Shown: positions 1-9,448, numbered from the stretch's first letter. The stretch is DNA of 64,000 bases from Streptomyces sp. CG4 (GCF_041080655.1 NZ_CP163525.1:3348001-3412000); one strand, 5' to 3'. Numbers and translations: made by a program. Notes: generated from the letters alone by a model not told the origin.

Positions 1-1
1 G

Positions 2-337
2 CCTCATCCGGGAGACGCCGAGGTGGAGGCGAACACCGCGAGCGGCACGATCTCCAACGCCTTCGACGGACTGCGGGTGCACGGCCAGTGGGGCGCCCAC
101 AAGATCACCGGCCGCCTGGGCGCGGGCACGGGCAGGCTCCGGGCCACCACGGTCTCCGGTTCGATCGCCCTGCTGCGCCGCCCGTCGGGAGAGGATGAGC
201 CGGACACCCCCTGGGAGACCGAGCCCACCGCCCCCGCCGAGCCGTCGCAGACCCCCGGCACCGACCCCACCACCGATGCTCCGGCCGCCGGCCAGACCGA
301 CGTCACCGCTGGCACGACCGACAAGAAGGTGCTCTGA
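2..337 (+). CDS. DUF4097-type beta-strand repeat protein, C-terminal part
   Basis: The reading frame is open from the left edge and stops at 335-337, so the start lies outside the window. The visible part has the SGTISNAFDGLRVHG type of repeat (residues about 12-45) typical of DUF4097 proteins, which form a beta-helical stack, followed by a Pro/Thr/Glu-rich low-complexity tail. Function in the family is unknown. The stop is one base from the ATG of the PadR gene, so both are very likely one transcript; in Streptomyces such pairs are commonly seen together. Only the C-terminus can be judged. Confidence 0.7.
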   Translation, partial: PHPGDAEVEANTASGTISNAFDGLRVHGQWGAHKITGRLGAGTGRLRATTVSGSIALLRRPSGEDEPDTPWETEPTAPAEPSQTPGTDPTTDAPAAGQTDVTAGTTDKKVL

Positions 338-338
338 C

Positions 339-1385
339 ATGCCCCCCGTCTTCGCCCATGGGCGCCTGCGCCTGTACCTGCTCAAGCTGCTCGACGAGGC
401 CCCGCGCCACGGCTACGAGGTGATCAGGCTCCTCGAGGAGCGCTTCCAGGGCCTGTACGCCCCCTCGGCGGGCACGGTCTACCCCCGGCTGGCCAAGCTG
501 GAGGCGGAGGGCCTGGTCCGGCACACCACGGAGGGCGGCCGCAAGGTGTACGCCATCACGGACGCCGGCCGGGCCGAACTGGCCGACCGCAGCGGTGAGT
601 TGGCCGACCTTGAGCTGGAGATCCGCGAGTCGGTCGCGGAACTGGCCGCCGAGATCAAGGCCGATGTACGCGGCGCGGCCGGCGATCTGCGCCGGGAGAT
701 GCGCGCGGCCGCGTCCGAGGCCCGCCGGGCCACGAAGACGGGCGCCGGCGCGGCGGGCCCCTTCGCGGAGTACGGCGACGTGAGCGACAAGGAGGCCTGG
801 CGGGCCGCCAAGGAGGAGATGCGCCGGGTCAAGCAGGAGTGGAAGGAGCAGGCCCGCCGCGCCAAGGACGAGAGCCGCCGGGCCCGCGAGGAGGCCCAGC
901 GGGCCCGCCATCAGGCCCAGGAGGCACAGGCGCGGGCGCGGGCCCAGGCGCAGGAGGAGATGCAGCGCATCGCCCGCCGGGTCCAGGACCGCGTCCAGGA
1001 CCACTTCACCCACGGCGACTGGCCGACGGGCGTCCGCGAGGGCTTGTCCGAACTGGCCAGGGAACTGGGCGACTTCGGCAAGAGCTGGAACGGCTCCACT
1101 CGCCCCGCCGAGGAGCCGGCCCCCGAGCCCACCACCCCCTCGGACCTGCACTACGTCTCCCCCACGGAGGACTTCTCCGTCGCGTACGAACCGTCCTGGG
1201 CGCACGAGGACCCCACCGGCGACCCGACCCGCGACCTGGACCGTCTCCTGGACCGTTTCCGCGACGACATCCGCGACGCGGCCCGCGACCACGGAGTCAC
1301 CCCGGACCAACTCCGCGACGCCCGCCGCCATTTGTCGACGGCAGCGGCCCACATCGGGGTGATTCTGCGGTCACCGAAGGCCTGA
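339..1385 (+). CDS. PadR-family transcriptional regulator with long coiled-coil tail
   Basis: A 348-residue protein. Residues about 5-75 are a PadR winged helix (LYLLKLLDEAPRHGYEVIRL, then AGTVYPRLAKLEAEGLV and a wing with KVYAITDAG). PadR proteins repress transcription as dimers. The middle (about 85-215) is unusually long and rich in Arg/Glu/Ala, with repeated RRA, EEA and QAQ patterns that predict an extended coiled coil; typical PadR proteins are 110-190 residues. The start at 339 was chosen because it begins directly before the HTH, has AAGG upstream and follows the DUF4097 stop by one base; the open frame continues further upstream but has no plausible start. Probably regulates its own operon (inference). 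Confidence 0.85.
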   Translation: MPPVFAHGRLRLYLLKLLDEAPRHGYEVIRLLEERFQGLYAPSAGTVYPRLAKLEAEGLVRHTTEGGRKVYAITDAGRAELADRSGELADLELEIRESVAELAAEIKADVRGAAGDLRREMRAAASEARRATKTGAGAAGPFAEYGDVSDKEAWRAAKEEMRRVKQEWKEQARRAKDESRRAREEAQRARHQAQEAQARARAQAQEEMQRIARRVQDRVQDHFTHGDWPTGVREGLSELARELGDFGKSWNGSTRPAEEPAPEPTTPSDLHYVSPTEDFSVAYEPSWAHEDPTGDPTRDLDRLLDRFRDDIRDAARDHGVTPDQLRDARRHLSTAAAHIGVILRSPKA

Positions 1386-1431
1386 CGGTGACCGCGGCCT
1401 GACGGTGACCGCGGCCTGACGGTGACCGCGG
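1381..1431. repeat. three perfect 17-bp tandem repeats at the end of the padR-like gene
   Basis: The unit CCTGACGGTGACCGCGG occurs at 1381-1397, 1398-1414 and 1415-1431 without a mismatch. The first copy contains the TGA stop of the PadR gene, so the array begins in the coding end and continues into the intergenic region. Confidence 0.9.
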
Positions 1432-2004
1432 TCTGAGGCGCCGGGGTCCAGGAGGCTGCGCGAGGTCCGCTCGTGGCCTGTTCGGAGGCCTGACCGGGTC
1501 ATTAGAAGGCCTGGTCGAGGTGGCCGGGCACGGCGGAGGCGGCGGGGCGCGGCAGAGACGGCCGGGCACGGCAGAGACGCGCCTGCGGCCGGACGGCGGG
1601 GTTCCCCGGCCGTGACGGGTCCGTTGGCCGTGACGAGTCCGTTGCGGCTGGTCGCGCCCACGCGGCGGAGCCGTATGCGGAGCCGCATATCGTTACAGCC
1701 CCGCGCCCCCAAGGGGTTGCGGTTGCCGCACTCGCGTACGCACCGTGGCTGCAAGCAGCCGCGCCTCCGACCGGAGCCCGACGAGCAGGGAGCCGGACAA
1801 CGAGTGCCGCAGACCGGCGAACGGACGGCCGAAAACGGACGGCCGCACAAGAGTGCCGGAGCCCCACGAGGACCGGCCGGGGCGACGACCAGCCGGCACC
1901 GCCCCGGCCCCTCGGCCGGCATCGCCCGCCCCTCAGCCGCCCCGGCCGCCCGGGCCGCCCCGGTCGGAGCCGCCCTGGCCGCTCAGTCGAAGGCGCCCCG
2001 CCGC
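1432..2004. other. intergenic region without a convincing gene
   Basis: About 570 bases between the PadR gene and the convergent Clp-N gene. Open frames exist on both strands but are compositional shadows (Pro/Arg/Ala-rich, no recognisable domain, no good ribosome binding site). Short variants of GGCCGGGCACGGC recur near 1520-1580. I see no RNA gene or clear terminator. Confidence 0.5.
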
Positions 2005-2577
2005 TCAGCCGGCCTTCGCCTGTTCGCCTTCGTCTCCGTACAGGACCCGGGTCACCGACTCGTACGTCACGCCGTGGTCGGCCAGCACCTCGGCCGGCAC
2101 GCCCGGCAGGACGGTGAGCGCCAGTAGTAGGTGCTCGTCACCGATGTGACGGTCGCGGCGGGCGAGGGCAACCCGCAGGGACTTCTCCAAGACGTCCTTC
2201 GCGCCCCGGCTGAAGCTCGGCCGGCGCCCCGACCAGCCGCCTCCGTCCTTCCGGTCGCCGGACATCGCCCCGACGCCGTGCACCTCCTCCACCCGTGCCA
2301 CGATCTCCGACACGTCGATGCCCAGCCCGGCCAGGGCGTCCGCGTCGGCCCGGGTCAGCCCGGCGTGCCGCCGCGCCTGGGACAAGGCGCCCCGTACCGA
2401 CTCCCGGCGCTCCGCGAGCCCGAGCGCGGCCAGGGCGAAGGACGCGCGGCTGCCCTCACGCTCCAGAAGGGCGAGCAGCAGATGCTCGGCATCGATCGTC
2501 CGGGCTCCGGTGCGCCGGCCGTCCATGACCGCGCCCTGCACGACCTCACGCGCATCCTTGGTGAAGCGTTCGAACAT
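2005..2577 (-). CDS. Clp N-terminal domain protein
   Basis: A 190-residue protein with two Clp repeat (Clp_N) motifs: MFERFTKDAREVVQGA...DAEHLLLALLE at residues 1-40 and FSRGAKDVLEKSLRVALARR...GDEHLLLALT at about 115-150. These domains bind adaptors and substrates in ClpA/ClpC. No AAA+ ATPase module follows, so this is a stand-alone N-domain, as found in many actinobacteria. Two adjacent ATGs exist; the one at 2577 is preferred because GGGAGG lies at a better distance and family members start MFERFT. The gene overlaps the stop of the upstream HTH gene, so the two are translationally coupled. It may modulate or compete with ClpC1, but that is inference. Confidence 0.85.
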   Translation of the reverse strand: MFERFTKDAREVVQGAVMDGRRTGARTIDAEHLLLALLEREGSRASFALAALGLAERRESVRGALSQARRHAGLTRADADALAGLGIDVSEIVARVEEVHGVGAMSGDRKDGGGWSGRRPSFSRGAKDVLEKSLRVALARRDRHIGDEHLLLALTVLPGVPAEVLADHGVTYESVTRVLYGDEGEQAKAG

Positions 2578-2786
2578 CATTGCCTCCCGTACTTCTTGTG
2601 CACGGCCTGCCTACTGACACCCAGCTCCGCGGCGATCTCCTGCCACGACCAGCCCTGATTGCGCGCACTGCGCACCTGTACCGCCTCCAGCTGCTCCAGC
2701 AGCCTGCGCAGCGCGGCGACGGCCCGCAGTCCGACCCGCGGATCACGATCACCGGCACGCTGTGCCAGCTCGGTTGCCTCGCTCAT
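2577..2786 (-). CDS. small helix-turn-helix regulator of the Clp-N operon
   Basis: A 69-residue protein with one HTH at the C-terminal end (NQGWSWQEIAAELGVSRQAV, residues about 43-62). The N-terminal half is a short amphipathic helical region. Its stop codon overlaps the ATG pair of the Clp-N gene. Two near-identical palindromes lie directly upstream (2789-2834), so it most likely represses its own operon and responds to a proteostasis signal; the sequence shows the architecture, the signal is inference. No ligand domain is present. Confidence 0.85.
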   Translation of the reverse strand: MSEATELAQRAGDRDPRVGLRAVAALRRLLEQLEAVQVRSARNQGWSWQEIAAELGVSRQAVHKKYGRQ

Positions 2787-2788
2787 GA

Positions 2789-2834
2789 TGTCAACCTACG
2801 TTGACGCGACACCCCATGTCAACCAACGTTGACA
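2789..2834 (-). promoter_or_regulatory. twin palindromic operator and promoter of the HTH/Clp-N operon
   Basis: Two copies of TGTCAAC-N4-GTTGAC lie at 2789-2806 (spacer CTAC) and 2817-2834 (spacer CAAC), 28 bp centre to centre. On the minus strand TTGACA (2815-2820) could be a -35 element, followed after 18 bases by TAGGTT as a weak -10; the start codon at 2786 then falls near the expected transcription start, suggesting a leaderless transcript. Both palindromes cover the promoter elements, the expected layout for autorepression. Confidence 0.75.
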
Positions 2835-2919
2835 TCCTCGGCGTGCGAAGGGGCGGGCCCGGACACCCGAACCCGCCCCACGACACCCCTCGCGCAGGAA
2901 CTGCGGGAGGGCGGACACC

Positions 2920-3885
2920 TCAGGAGTTGGCGAGCACGATCTTCCCGAACTGCTCCCCGGACGCGAGCCGTTCGAAGCCCTCGCGGGCCCGGTCCAGCGG
3001 CAGCTCCTCGTCGATGACGGGCCGCACCCCGGTCGCGGCGCAGAAGGAGAGCAGGTCCTCCAGCTCCTCCTTGGTGCCCATGGTGGAGCCCACGACCTTC
3101 AGCTCCAGGAAGAAGATCCGGGTCAGCTCGGCATGCGAGGGCCGGTCCCCGCTGGTGGCACCGGAGATGACGATCGTGCCGCCCGGCCGCAGCGACTTCA
3201 CCGAGTGGGACCAGGTGGCCGCGCCCACGGTCTCGATGACGGCGTCCACCCGCTGCGGCAGCCGCGCCCCGGACTCCACGGCCTCCACGGCCCCCAGCTC
3301 CAGGGCCCGCTTCCGCTTCGCCTCGTCCCGGCTGGTGGCGAAGACCCTGAGCCCCGCCGCCTTGCCGAGCACGATCGCGGCCGTGGCGACCCCGCCGCCC
3401 GCGCCCTGCACGAGGACCGAGTCCCCGGGCCGTACCCCGGCGTTGGTGAACAGCATCCGGTACGCCGTCAGCCAGGCCGTCGGCAGACAGGCGGCCTCGG
3501 CGAAGGACAGTTCCCTGGGCTTGGGCAGGACGTTCCAGGTCGGCACGGCCACCTGCTCGGCGAAGGTGCCCTGGTAGCGCTCGGTGAGGATGGAGCGCGG
3601 CTCGTCCGGGCCGACGCCGTGGCCGGTCTGGCCGATGACGGAGTGCAGGACGACCTCGTTGCCGTCCGCATCGACCCCGGCGGCGTCGCAGCCGAGGATC
3701 ATCGGCAGCCGGTCCTCCGGGAGGCCGACGCCGCGCAGGGACCAGAGGTCGTGATGGTTGAGGGAAGCGGCCCGCACATTGATCGTGCTCCAGCCGGGAC
3801 GGGCCTCGGGAGCCGGTCGCTCCCCCAACTCAAGGCCGGTGAGCGGCTGGTCGCGGTCGATTCGGGCGGCGTAGACAGCGAACAT
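2920..3885 (-). CDS. zinc-binding-dehydrogenase-type (MDR) NADPH oxidoreductase
   Basis: A 321-residue medium-chain dehydrogenase/reductase. The N-terminal GroES-like fold has NVRAASLNHHDLWSLRG; the Rossmann fold has VLVQGAGGGVATAAIVLGKA (about 150-170). The full catalytic and structural zinc ligand sets of alcohol dehydrogenases are not evident, so it resembles quinone-oxidoreductase-like members that use NADPH. The long frame runs back to 4059, but MFAVYAARID at 3885 is the family-like start; the upstream extension overlaps the malic-enzyme terminator. Substrate unknown. It lies downstream of the malic enzyme on the same strand but is separated from it by a hairpin, so probably a separate transcript. 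Confidence 0.85.
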   Translation of the reverse strand: MFAVYAARIDRDQPLTGLELGERPAPEARPGWSTINVRAASLNHHDLWSLRGVGLPEDRLPMILGCDAAGVDADGNEVVLHSVIGQTGHGVGPDEPRSILTERYQGTFAEQVAVPTWNVLPKPRELSFAEAACLPTAWLTAYRMLFTNAGVRPGDSVLVQGAGGGVATAAIVLGKAAGLRVFATSRDEAKRKRALELGAVEAVESGARLPQRVDAVIETVGAATWSHSVKSLRPGGTIVISGATSGDRPSHAELTRIFFLELKVVGSTMGTKEELEDLLSFCAATGVRPVIDEELPLDRAREGFERLASGEQFGKIVLANS

Positions 3886-4024
3886 GCTGCCGACGATAGG
3901 TGCGCCGTGCAGCCGACGGAACCGGACCGCCCTGTGACACATGCCCTCTTGTGCAACGGCACCCATGCAGCGCAGCAAGGGCACCCGTGCGACACAGGCC
4001 CGCGCCGACCCCAGGAAATGAAAT

Positions 4025-4048
4025 GGCCCCGCCCAAACGGACGGGGCC
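4025..4048 (-). terminator. intrinsic terminator of the malic enzyme gene
   Basis: GGCCCCG (4025-4031) pairs with CGGGGCC (4042-4048) around a 10-base loop. Read on the minus strand it lies 13 bases past the malic-enzyme stop and is followed by the T-rich ATTTCATTTCC. Confidence 0.75.
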
Positions 4049-4061
4049 ACTCCACGCAACG

Positions 4062-5285
4062 TCAGCGACGAGCGACGCCCTCGGCACGAGCAGCAGCCGC
4101 AACCGCCGCCGTGACAGCCGGAGCGACCCGCTCGTCGAACGGCGACGGAATCACATAGTCGGCGGCGAGGTCGTCCCCCACCACCGCGGCCAGCGCCTCC
4201 GCCGCAGCGATCTTCATCCCCTCGGTGATCCGGGAGGCCCGCACCTGCAGCGCGCCCGCGAAGATGCCCGGGAACGCCAGCACGTTGTTGATCTGGTTCG
4301 GGAAGTCGGACCGCCCGGTCGCGACGACCGCCGCGTACTTGTGCGCGACGTCCGGGTGCACCTCGGGGTTCGGGTTGGCCATCGCGAACACGAAGGCGCC
4401 CTCCGCCATGGAGGCCACGGCCTCCTCCGGGACCGTACCGCCGGAGACGCCGATGAAGACGTCGGCGCCCGCGAGCGCGGCCTCCAGCGAGCCGCTGAGG
4501 CCGGCCTTGTTGGTGAAGCCCGCGAGCTCCCGCTTGACCGGGGTGAGGTCCTCCCGGTCGGCCGAGACGACGCCCTTGCGGTCCGTCACCGCCACGTCCC
4601 CGATGCCGGCCCCGATCAGCATCTTGGCGATGGCGACACCGGCCGCGCCGGCGCCCGAGATGACGGCCCGCAGCTGCCCGATCTCGCGTCCGCTGAGCCG
4701 CGCCGCGTTCCGCAGCGCCGCGAGCGTCACGACGGCCGTACCGTGCTGGTCGTCATGGAAGACCGGGATGTCGAGGCGCTCCTGCAGCCGGCGCTCGATC
4801 TCGAAGCACCGGGGCGCCGAGATGTCCTCCAGGTTCACTCCGCCGAAGGACGGGGCGAGCCGGACGACGGTCTCGACGATGTCGTCCACATCGGTGCAGT
4901 CGAGCGCGATCGGGACCGCGTCGACGCCGCCGAACTGCTTGAACAGGATCGCCTTGCCCTCCATCACCGGGAGGGAGGCCTCGGGACCGATGTCCCCGAG
5001 TCCGAGCACGGCCGTACCGTCGGTCACGACGGCGACCACCGACGACTTCCACGTGTAGTCGTTGACGAGCTCCGGCTGTTCCGCGATCGCGGTGCACACG
5101 CGCGCGACGCCGGGCGTGTACGCGAGGGAAAGGTCGTCCTTGTCGCGGACCGGCACGGTGGCCTGCACGGCCATCTTGCCGCCGCGGTGCAGCGCGAACA
5201 CGGGATCGAAGGAATCGAGGGGCTCGGCCCCGCTGTCCTGGTCCGCTTTGCCGTCGCTGCGAGGATTGACGATCTCCGCTGCCAC
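4062..5285 (-). CDS. NAD(P)-dependent malic enzyme
   Basis: A 407-residue short-form malic enzyme that oxidatively decarboxylates malate to pyruvate and CO2, supplying NADPH and pyruvate. Visible signatures are YTPGVARVC (catalytic Tyr region), [16 protein letters not shown], the acidic metal site with [14 protein letters not shown], and the Rossmann loop [15 protein letters not shown] (about 200-215). The start is GTG at 5285 with AAGGGG upstream. S. coelicolor has a homologue at a corresponding position described as NADP-dependent; the cofactor cannot be read securely from sequence alone. Monocistronic, closed by the hairpin at 4025. Confidence 0.92.
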   Translation of the reverse strand: MAAEIVNPRSDGKADQDSGAEPLDSFDPVFALHRGGKMAVQATVPVRDKDDLSLAYTPGVARVCTAIAEQPELVNDYTWKSSVVAVVTDGTAVLGLGDIGPEASLPVMEGKAILFKQFGGVDAVPIALDCTDVDDIVETVVRLAPSFGGVNLEDISAPRCFEIERRLQERLDIPVFHDDQHGTAVVTLAALRNAARLSGREIGQLRAVISGAGAAGVAIAKMLIGAGIGDVAVTDRKGVVSADREDLTPVKRELAGFTNKAGLSGSLEAALAGADVFIGVSGGTVPEEAVASMAEGAFVFAMANPNPEVHPDVAHKYAAVVATGRSDFPNQINNVLAFPGIFAGALQVRASRITEGMKIAAAEALAAVVGDDLAADYVIPSPFDERVAPAVTAAVAAAARAEGVARR

Positions 5286-5854
5286 TTTGTATTACCCCTT
5301 AGGTATGCATGGTTTGAGGGTCGACCACTCCTGGTGAGGGGTGGGCGGGCACCGCGCAAGGCCCGAATGCCGATACGTACGGACACGTACGAGCACTTGC
5401 ACGACGGGCGCGCCGCACACGCGCCCTGAGCCCCGGATGAGGGGTGTAAAGAACCTTCTTACCGGACGGACGGTGCCCACGACGAGTCCATTAGGTGCAA
5501 GGTCACATCTCGGAACCACAAAGCCACAGAGAGATGACACGCGGCTGACAACCGCGAGGAGCGCCCGAAGCCGCTGGTACGCGGACACAAGCGCCGACCA
5601 CATCGTGAGACGCGCTGAAGGTTTTCCGGCCGGATGGCTGGATTCCCGCAGATGGTTCGGTGGCCAAGGGCCAAGGATGTACCGACCTGATGCGGTTCGG
5701 GGGTGACCCGTTATGTGATTTTGACATGGCGACGCCCCTGATTGGTGCAGTCCGAATGGCAAGATGCCGTAAACCCCACGAGGTCGCGACACCCGAAGGT
5801 GTGTGTTCTCGTCGACCCCATCGGCACCTCTTTCCATCCGCCGGAGGAACCACG
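5286..5854. other. divergent intergenic region, malic enzyme / ABC transporter
   Basis: About 570 bases holding the promoters of the malic enzyme (minus) and of the amino-acid transporter (plus). A TTGACA lies at about 5723-5728 upstream of the transporter. CGTACG-containing repeats occur near 5377-5392. No protein or RNA gene is supported; the long plus-strand frame through here is an N-terminal over-extension of the lipoprotein gene. Confidence 0.5.
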
Positions 5855-6811
5855 ATGACGACCGCAAGCCCCACCCGTCGTACGACCGCCGCACGCTCCC
5901 GTCTGGCAGCGGCCGGTGCGATAGCGGTCGCGGGCGCGCTGCTGCTCACCGGCTGCGGTGACCAGACCAAGGACAAGAGCAAGGACTCCGGCAGCGTCGG
6001 CAGCGCCCCGCTGGCCGCCAAGCTCCCCAAGGACATCAGGGACAAGGGCAAGATAGAGGTCGGTTCGGACATCGCGTACGCCCCGGTGGAGTTCAAGGAC
6101 TCCGCCGGCAAGGCCGTCGGCCTGGACCCGGACCTCGCCGCGGCCGTCGGCAAGCAGCTCGGCGTCACGCTGGAGTTCCAGAACGGCACCTTCGACGCCC
6201 TGCTCACCGGTCTGCGCTCGGGCCGCTACGACATCGCGATGTCGGCGATGACGGACAACAAGAACCGCCAGCAGGGTGTCGACCCGGACACGGGCAAGAA
6301 GGTCGGCGAGGGCGTCGACTTCGTCGACTACCTGACCGCCGGTGTCTCGATCTACACCCGCAAGGGCGACACCCAGGGCATCAACGGCTGGTCGGACCTG
6401 TGCGGCAAGAAGATCGCCGTCGAGCGCGGCACCGTCTCGAACGACCTGGCCAAGGCGGAGGCCAAGAAGTGCCCGAGCGGCAAGAAGCTCACCATCGAGC
6501 CGTTCGACGACGACCAGCAGTCCCAGACCCGGCTGCGCTCGGGCGGTGTGGACGCCGCCTCCTCCGACTTCCCGGTCGCCGCGTACGCCGTGAAGACCTC
6601 CGGCGGCGGCAAGGACTTCCAGATGGCCGGCCAGCAGGTCGAGGCGGCCCCGTACGGCATCGCCGTGGCCAAGAAGGACACCCAGCTGCGTGACGCGCTG
6701 CAGGCGGCGGTGAACGCGATCATCAAGAGCGGCGAGTACCAGAAGATCCTCGAGAAGTGGGGCGCCCAGGACGGCGCCGTCAAGGAGTCCGTGATCAACG
6801 GCGGCAAGTGA
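5855..6811 (+). CDS. amino-acid ABC transporter, substrate-binding lipoprotein
   Basis: A 318-residue lipoprotein: charged N-terminus with twin Arg, hydrophobic stretch and lipobox LLTGC with acylated Cys at about residue 34, followed by a Lys/Asp/Ser-rich linker. The mature part is a family 3 solute-binding protein (KIEVGSDIAYAPVEFKD, VGLDPDLAAAVGKQLG, RYDIAMSAMTDN). Start at 5855 is set by GGAGGAA and the signal peptide. It is the first gene of a three-gene transporter operon. Ligand probably a polar or acidic amino acid; specificity cannot be read from sequence. Confidence 0.92.
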   Translation: MTTASPTRRTTAARSRLAAAGAIAVAGALLLTGCGDQTKDKSKDSGSVGSAPLAAKLPKDIRDKGKIEVGSDIAYAPVEFKDSAGKAVGLDPDLAAAVGKQLGVTLEFQNGTFDALLTGLRSGRYDIAMSAMTDNKNRQQGVDPDTGKKVGEGVDFVDYLTAGVSIYTRKGDTQGINGWSDLCGKKIAVERGTVSNDLAKAEAKKCPSGKKLTIEPFDDDQQSQTRLRSGGVDAASSDFPVAAYAVKTSGGGKDFQMAGQQVEAAPYGIAVAKKDTQLRDALQAAVNAIIKSGEYQKILEKWGAQDGAVKESVINGGK

Positions 6812-6857
6812 CCCGCGGAAGCAACCCGAGCAGAAGCGGCCACGAGAGGCAACACCC

Positions 6858-7826
6858 GTGACTCACATAGAGAAGACGGCCGGAGACGACCCCGGCCCCG
6901 GGGAGAACTCCGCGGAGGGCTCCACTTCCGCCGCGGGCCCGGAGGCCATCAAGGCCGTCCCGGTGCGGCACTACGGGCGGTACGTCTCCGCCCTCATCGC
7001 CCTCGCGATCCTCGTCGCGATCATCTACGCGTTCAGCCAAGGCAAGATCAACTGGCACGCGGTACCGGACTACTTCTTCGACGACCGGATCATGACCGGT
7101 GTCGGCAAGACCCTGCTGCTGACGGTCCTGTCGATGGTGATCGGCATCGTCCTCGGCATCATCCTCGCGATCATGCGGCTGTCGAAGAACCCGGTGACCT
7201 CGTCCATCGCCTGGTTCTACATCTGGTTCTTCCGCGGCACGCCGGTCCTGGTCCAGCTGTTCCTGTGGTTCAACCTGGGCCTGGTCTTCGAGTACATCAA
7301 CCTGATGCCGATCTACAAGGACTACTGGTCGAACTTCATGACGCCGTTGCTGACGGCGCTGCTCGGCCTGGGTCTGAACGAGGCGGCGTACATGGCCGAG
7401 ATCTGCCGGGCGGGCCTGCTCGCGGTGGACGAGGGCCAGACCGAGGCGGCCCACGCGCTCGGCATGAGCCACGGCAAGACGCTGCGCCGGGTGATCATCC
7501 CGCAGGCGATGCGCGTGATCGTGCCGCCGACGGGCAACGAGGTCATCAACATGCTGAAGACGACCTCCCTGGTGGCGGCCGTCCAGTACCCCGAGCTGTT
7601 CCGCTACGCCCAGGACATCGGCCAGAACTCCGGTGCCCCGGTGGAGATGTACTTCCTCGCCGCTGCCTGGTACCTGATCATGACGTCCGTCCTGAGCGTC
7701 GGCCAGTACTACATCGAGCGCTACTACGCCCGCGGTTCCAGCCGCCAGCTGCCGCCGACCCCGTGGCAGAAGGTGAAGGCCGGCATGTTCTCCCTGGGCC
7801 GGCCGAAGGGAGCGGTGAGCGCATGA
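6858..7826 (+). CDS. amino-acid ABC transporter permease
   Basis: A 322-residue membrane permease of the His/Glu/Gln/Arg type. A 45-residue hydrophilic N-terminal tail is followed by a hydrophobic segment ([18 protein letters not shown]) and the core permease domain. The EAA loop is visible as [20 protein letters not shown] (about 195-215), which contacts the ATPase. Start is GTG at 6858, 46 bases after the binding-protein stop. A single permease presumably forms a homodimer. Confidence 0.92.
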   Translation: MTHIEKTAGDDPGPGENSAEGSTSAAGPEAIKAVPVRHYGRYVSALIALAILVAIIYAFSQGKINWHAVPDYFFDDRIMTGVGKTLLLTVLSMVIGIVLGIILAIMRLSKNPVTSSIAWFYIWFFRGTPVLVQLFLWFNLGLVFEYINLMPIYKDYWSNFMTPLLTALLGLGLNEAAYMAEICRAGLLAVDEGQTEAAHALGMSHGKTLRRVIIPQAMRVIVPPTGNEVINMLKTTSLVAAVQYPELFRYAQDIGQNSGAPVEMYFLAAAWYLIMTSVLSVGQYYIERYYARGSSRQLPPTPWQKVKAGMFSLGRPKGAVSA

Positions 7827-8632
7827 CCGACAAGCCGAGCAAGACGACCGAGGACGCCCCGCGGAAGGCGACCGTCCCGATGGTCAGGGCGCAGGGCGTG
7901 CACAAGTCCTTCGGCCATGTCGAGGTGCTCAAGGGCATCGATCTGGAGGTCAGGCCGGGCGAGGTGTTCTGCCTCATCGGCCCCTCCGGCTCGGGCAAGT
8001 CGACCTTCCTGCGGTGCATCAACCACCTTGAGAAGATCAACGCCGGCCGGCTGTACGTAGACGGCGAGCTGGTCGGCTACCGGCAAAAGGGCGACAAGCT
8101 GTACGAGTTGAAGGACAGCGAGGTCGCGCGCAAGCGCCGGGACATCGGCATGGTCTTCCAGCGCTTCAACCTGTTCCCGCACATGACGGCCGTCGAGAAC
8201 GTCATGGAGGCGCCGGTCCAGGTCAAGGGCGTGAGCAAGGCGCAGGCCCGGGAGCGGGCGCTGCAGCTGCTGGAGCGCGTGGGGCTGGCCGACCGGGCCG
8301 GGTACTACCCCTCGCAGCTCTCCGGCGGCCAGCAGCAGCGGGTGGCCATCGCGCGGGCGCTGGCGATGGACCCGAAGCTGATGCTGTTCGACGAGCCGAC
8401 CTCGGCCCTGGACCCGGAGCTGGTCGGTGACGTCCTGGACGTCATGCGGGACCTCGCCGAGTCCGGTATGACCATGGTGGTCGTCACCCACGAGATGGGC
8501 TTCGCCCGCGAGGTGGGCGACAGCCTGGTGTTCATGGACGAGGGCGTGGTGGTCGAATCGGGCCATCCGCGCGACGTCCTGACGAACCCGCAGCACGAGC
8601 GGACGCAGTCGTTCCTGTCGAAGGTTCTCTGA
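7823..8632 (+). CDS. amino-acid ABC transporter ATP-binding protein
   Basis: A 269-residue ATPase that energises uptake by the preceding permease. Walker [10 protein letters not shown] is at about residues 53-61, the ABC signature [16 protein letters not shown] at about 168-183, and Walker [13 protein letters not shown] directly after. The ATG overlaps the permease stop (ATGA), showing translational coupling. A 35-residue N-terminal extension precedes the nucleotide-binding domain. The operon ends at the hairpin at 8647. Confidence 0.95.
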   Translation: MTDKPSKTTEDAPRKATVPMVRAQGVHKSFGHVEVLKGIDLEVRPGEVFCLIGPSGSGKSTFLRCINHLEKINAGRLYVDGELVGYRQKGDKLYELKDSEVARKRRDIGMVFQRFNLFPHMTAVENVMEAPVQVKGVSKAQARERALQLLERVGLADRAGYYPSQLSGGQQQRVAIARALAMDPKLMLFDEPTSALDPELVGDVLDVMRDLAESGMTMVVVTHEMGFAREVGDSLVFMDEGVVVESGHPRDVLTNPQHERTQSFLSKVL

Positions 8633-8646
8633 CCGCGTGCCGGCGC

Positions 8647-8674
8647 GGGGCGGTACAGCCATCCGTACCGCCCC
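8647..8674. terminator. bidirectional hairpin between convergent genes
   Basis: A perfect 10-bp stem, GGGGCGGTAC (8647-8656) and GTACCGCCCC (8665-8674), with an 8-base loop lies between the stops of the ABC transporter operon and the methyltransferase. No strong U-run on either side, usual for Streptomyces terminators. Confidence 0.8.
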
Positions 8675-8689
8675 TTACGGCCGCTTCGC

Positions 8690-9448
8690 CTACTTCACCG
8701 CGAGCAGCAGCGTGTCCGACGGGGAGCACCACACCGGCCGTGCCTCCCCGAACCCCTTCTCGCGCAGCACACGCGCGTGCCACGCCGCCGAGGGCATGTC
8801 CCCGTCGGCGTGCTCGCCGTAGATCTCGAACCGCCGGGCGGTCGGCTCGGCGAGCACGGGGTCCTCGGCGGCGACCTGCCACCACTCCGCCCAGTCCAGG
8901 GCGCCGTCCCGGCTGGCCTGATCCATGCGCGCGTGCCGCTGTGCGCGTTCGGCCGCGTTGATCCGGGGCGTGCTGTCGTCGATCATGTGGTCCGCGTTCA
9001 TGAAGACACCGCCGTCGCGGACCAGCTCCGCGACCTGACCGTAGAGGGCCGCGAGGGGTTCGCTGTGCAGCCAGTGCAGGGCCGTGGCGGTCAGGACGCA
9101 GTCGTAGGAGTCGTACGACAGCCGCGCCCGCCAGTCGGGGTCCTTGAGGTCGGCGGTGACGAAGGAGACGCGGTCGTCGCCCTCGAAGGTGCCGCGCGCG
9201 ATGGTCAGCAGGGCCGGGTCGAGGTCGACGCCGGTGCTGGTGGCCTGCGGGAAGCGGTGGAGCAGCCGGTCGGTGATGCTGCCGGTGCCGCAGGCGAGGT
9301 CGAGGACGCGCGGGGCGGTCCCGACGAGCGCCTCGACCATGTCGAGCATGATCTCGAAGCGCTGCTCGCGGTCCGGCATGTACCACTCCTGCTGCCGGTC
9401 CCAGCTCTCCTGCCAGGCCGCCCAGTCGGTTCCGGTACTCGTGGTCAT
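8690..9448 (-). CDS. class I SAM-dependent methyltransferase
   Basis: A 252-residue methyltransferase of the methyltransferase-25/12 type. Motif I is RVLDLACGTGSITDRLL (about 47-63), the acidic residue after strand 2 is in TGVDLDP, and motif II/III follow (CVLTATALHWL). Acceptor substrate unknown. Convergent with the ABC transporter. Start ATG at 9448 is at the beginning of the family-like N-terminus. Confidence 0.85.
   Translation of the reverse strand: MTTSTGTDWAAWQESWDRQQEWYMPDREQRFEIMLDMVEALVGTAPRVLDLACGTGSITDRLLHRFPQATSTGVDLDPALLTIARGTFEGDDRVSFVTADLKDPDWRARLSYDSYDCVLTATALHWLHSEPLAALYGQVAELVRDGGVFMNADHMIDDSTPRINAAERAQRHARMDQASRDGALDWAEWWQVAAEDPVLAEPTARRFEIYGEHADGDMPSAAWHARVLREKGFGEARPVWCSPSDTLLLAVK

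Noticed and set aside
303..1352. 349-codon minus-strand frame opposite the PadR gene
   Set aside because: Low-complexity Gly/Ala/Leu/Arg sequence without domains; the PadR frame is convincing.
1612..2149. plus-strand frames between padR and the Clp-N gene
   Set aside because: Composition only, no start context, and partly antisense to the Clp-N gene.
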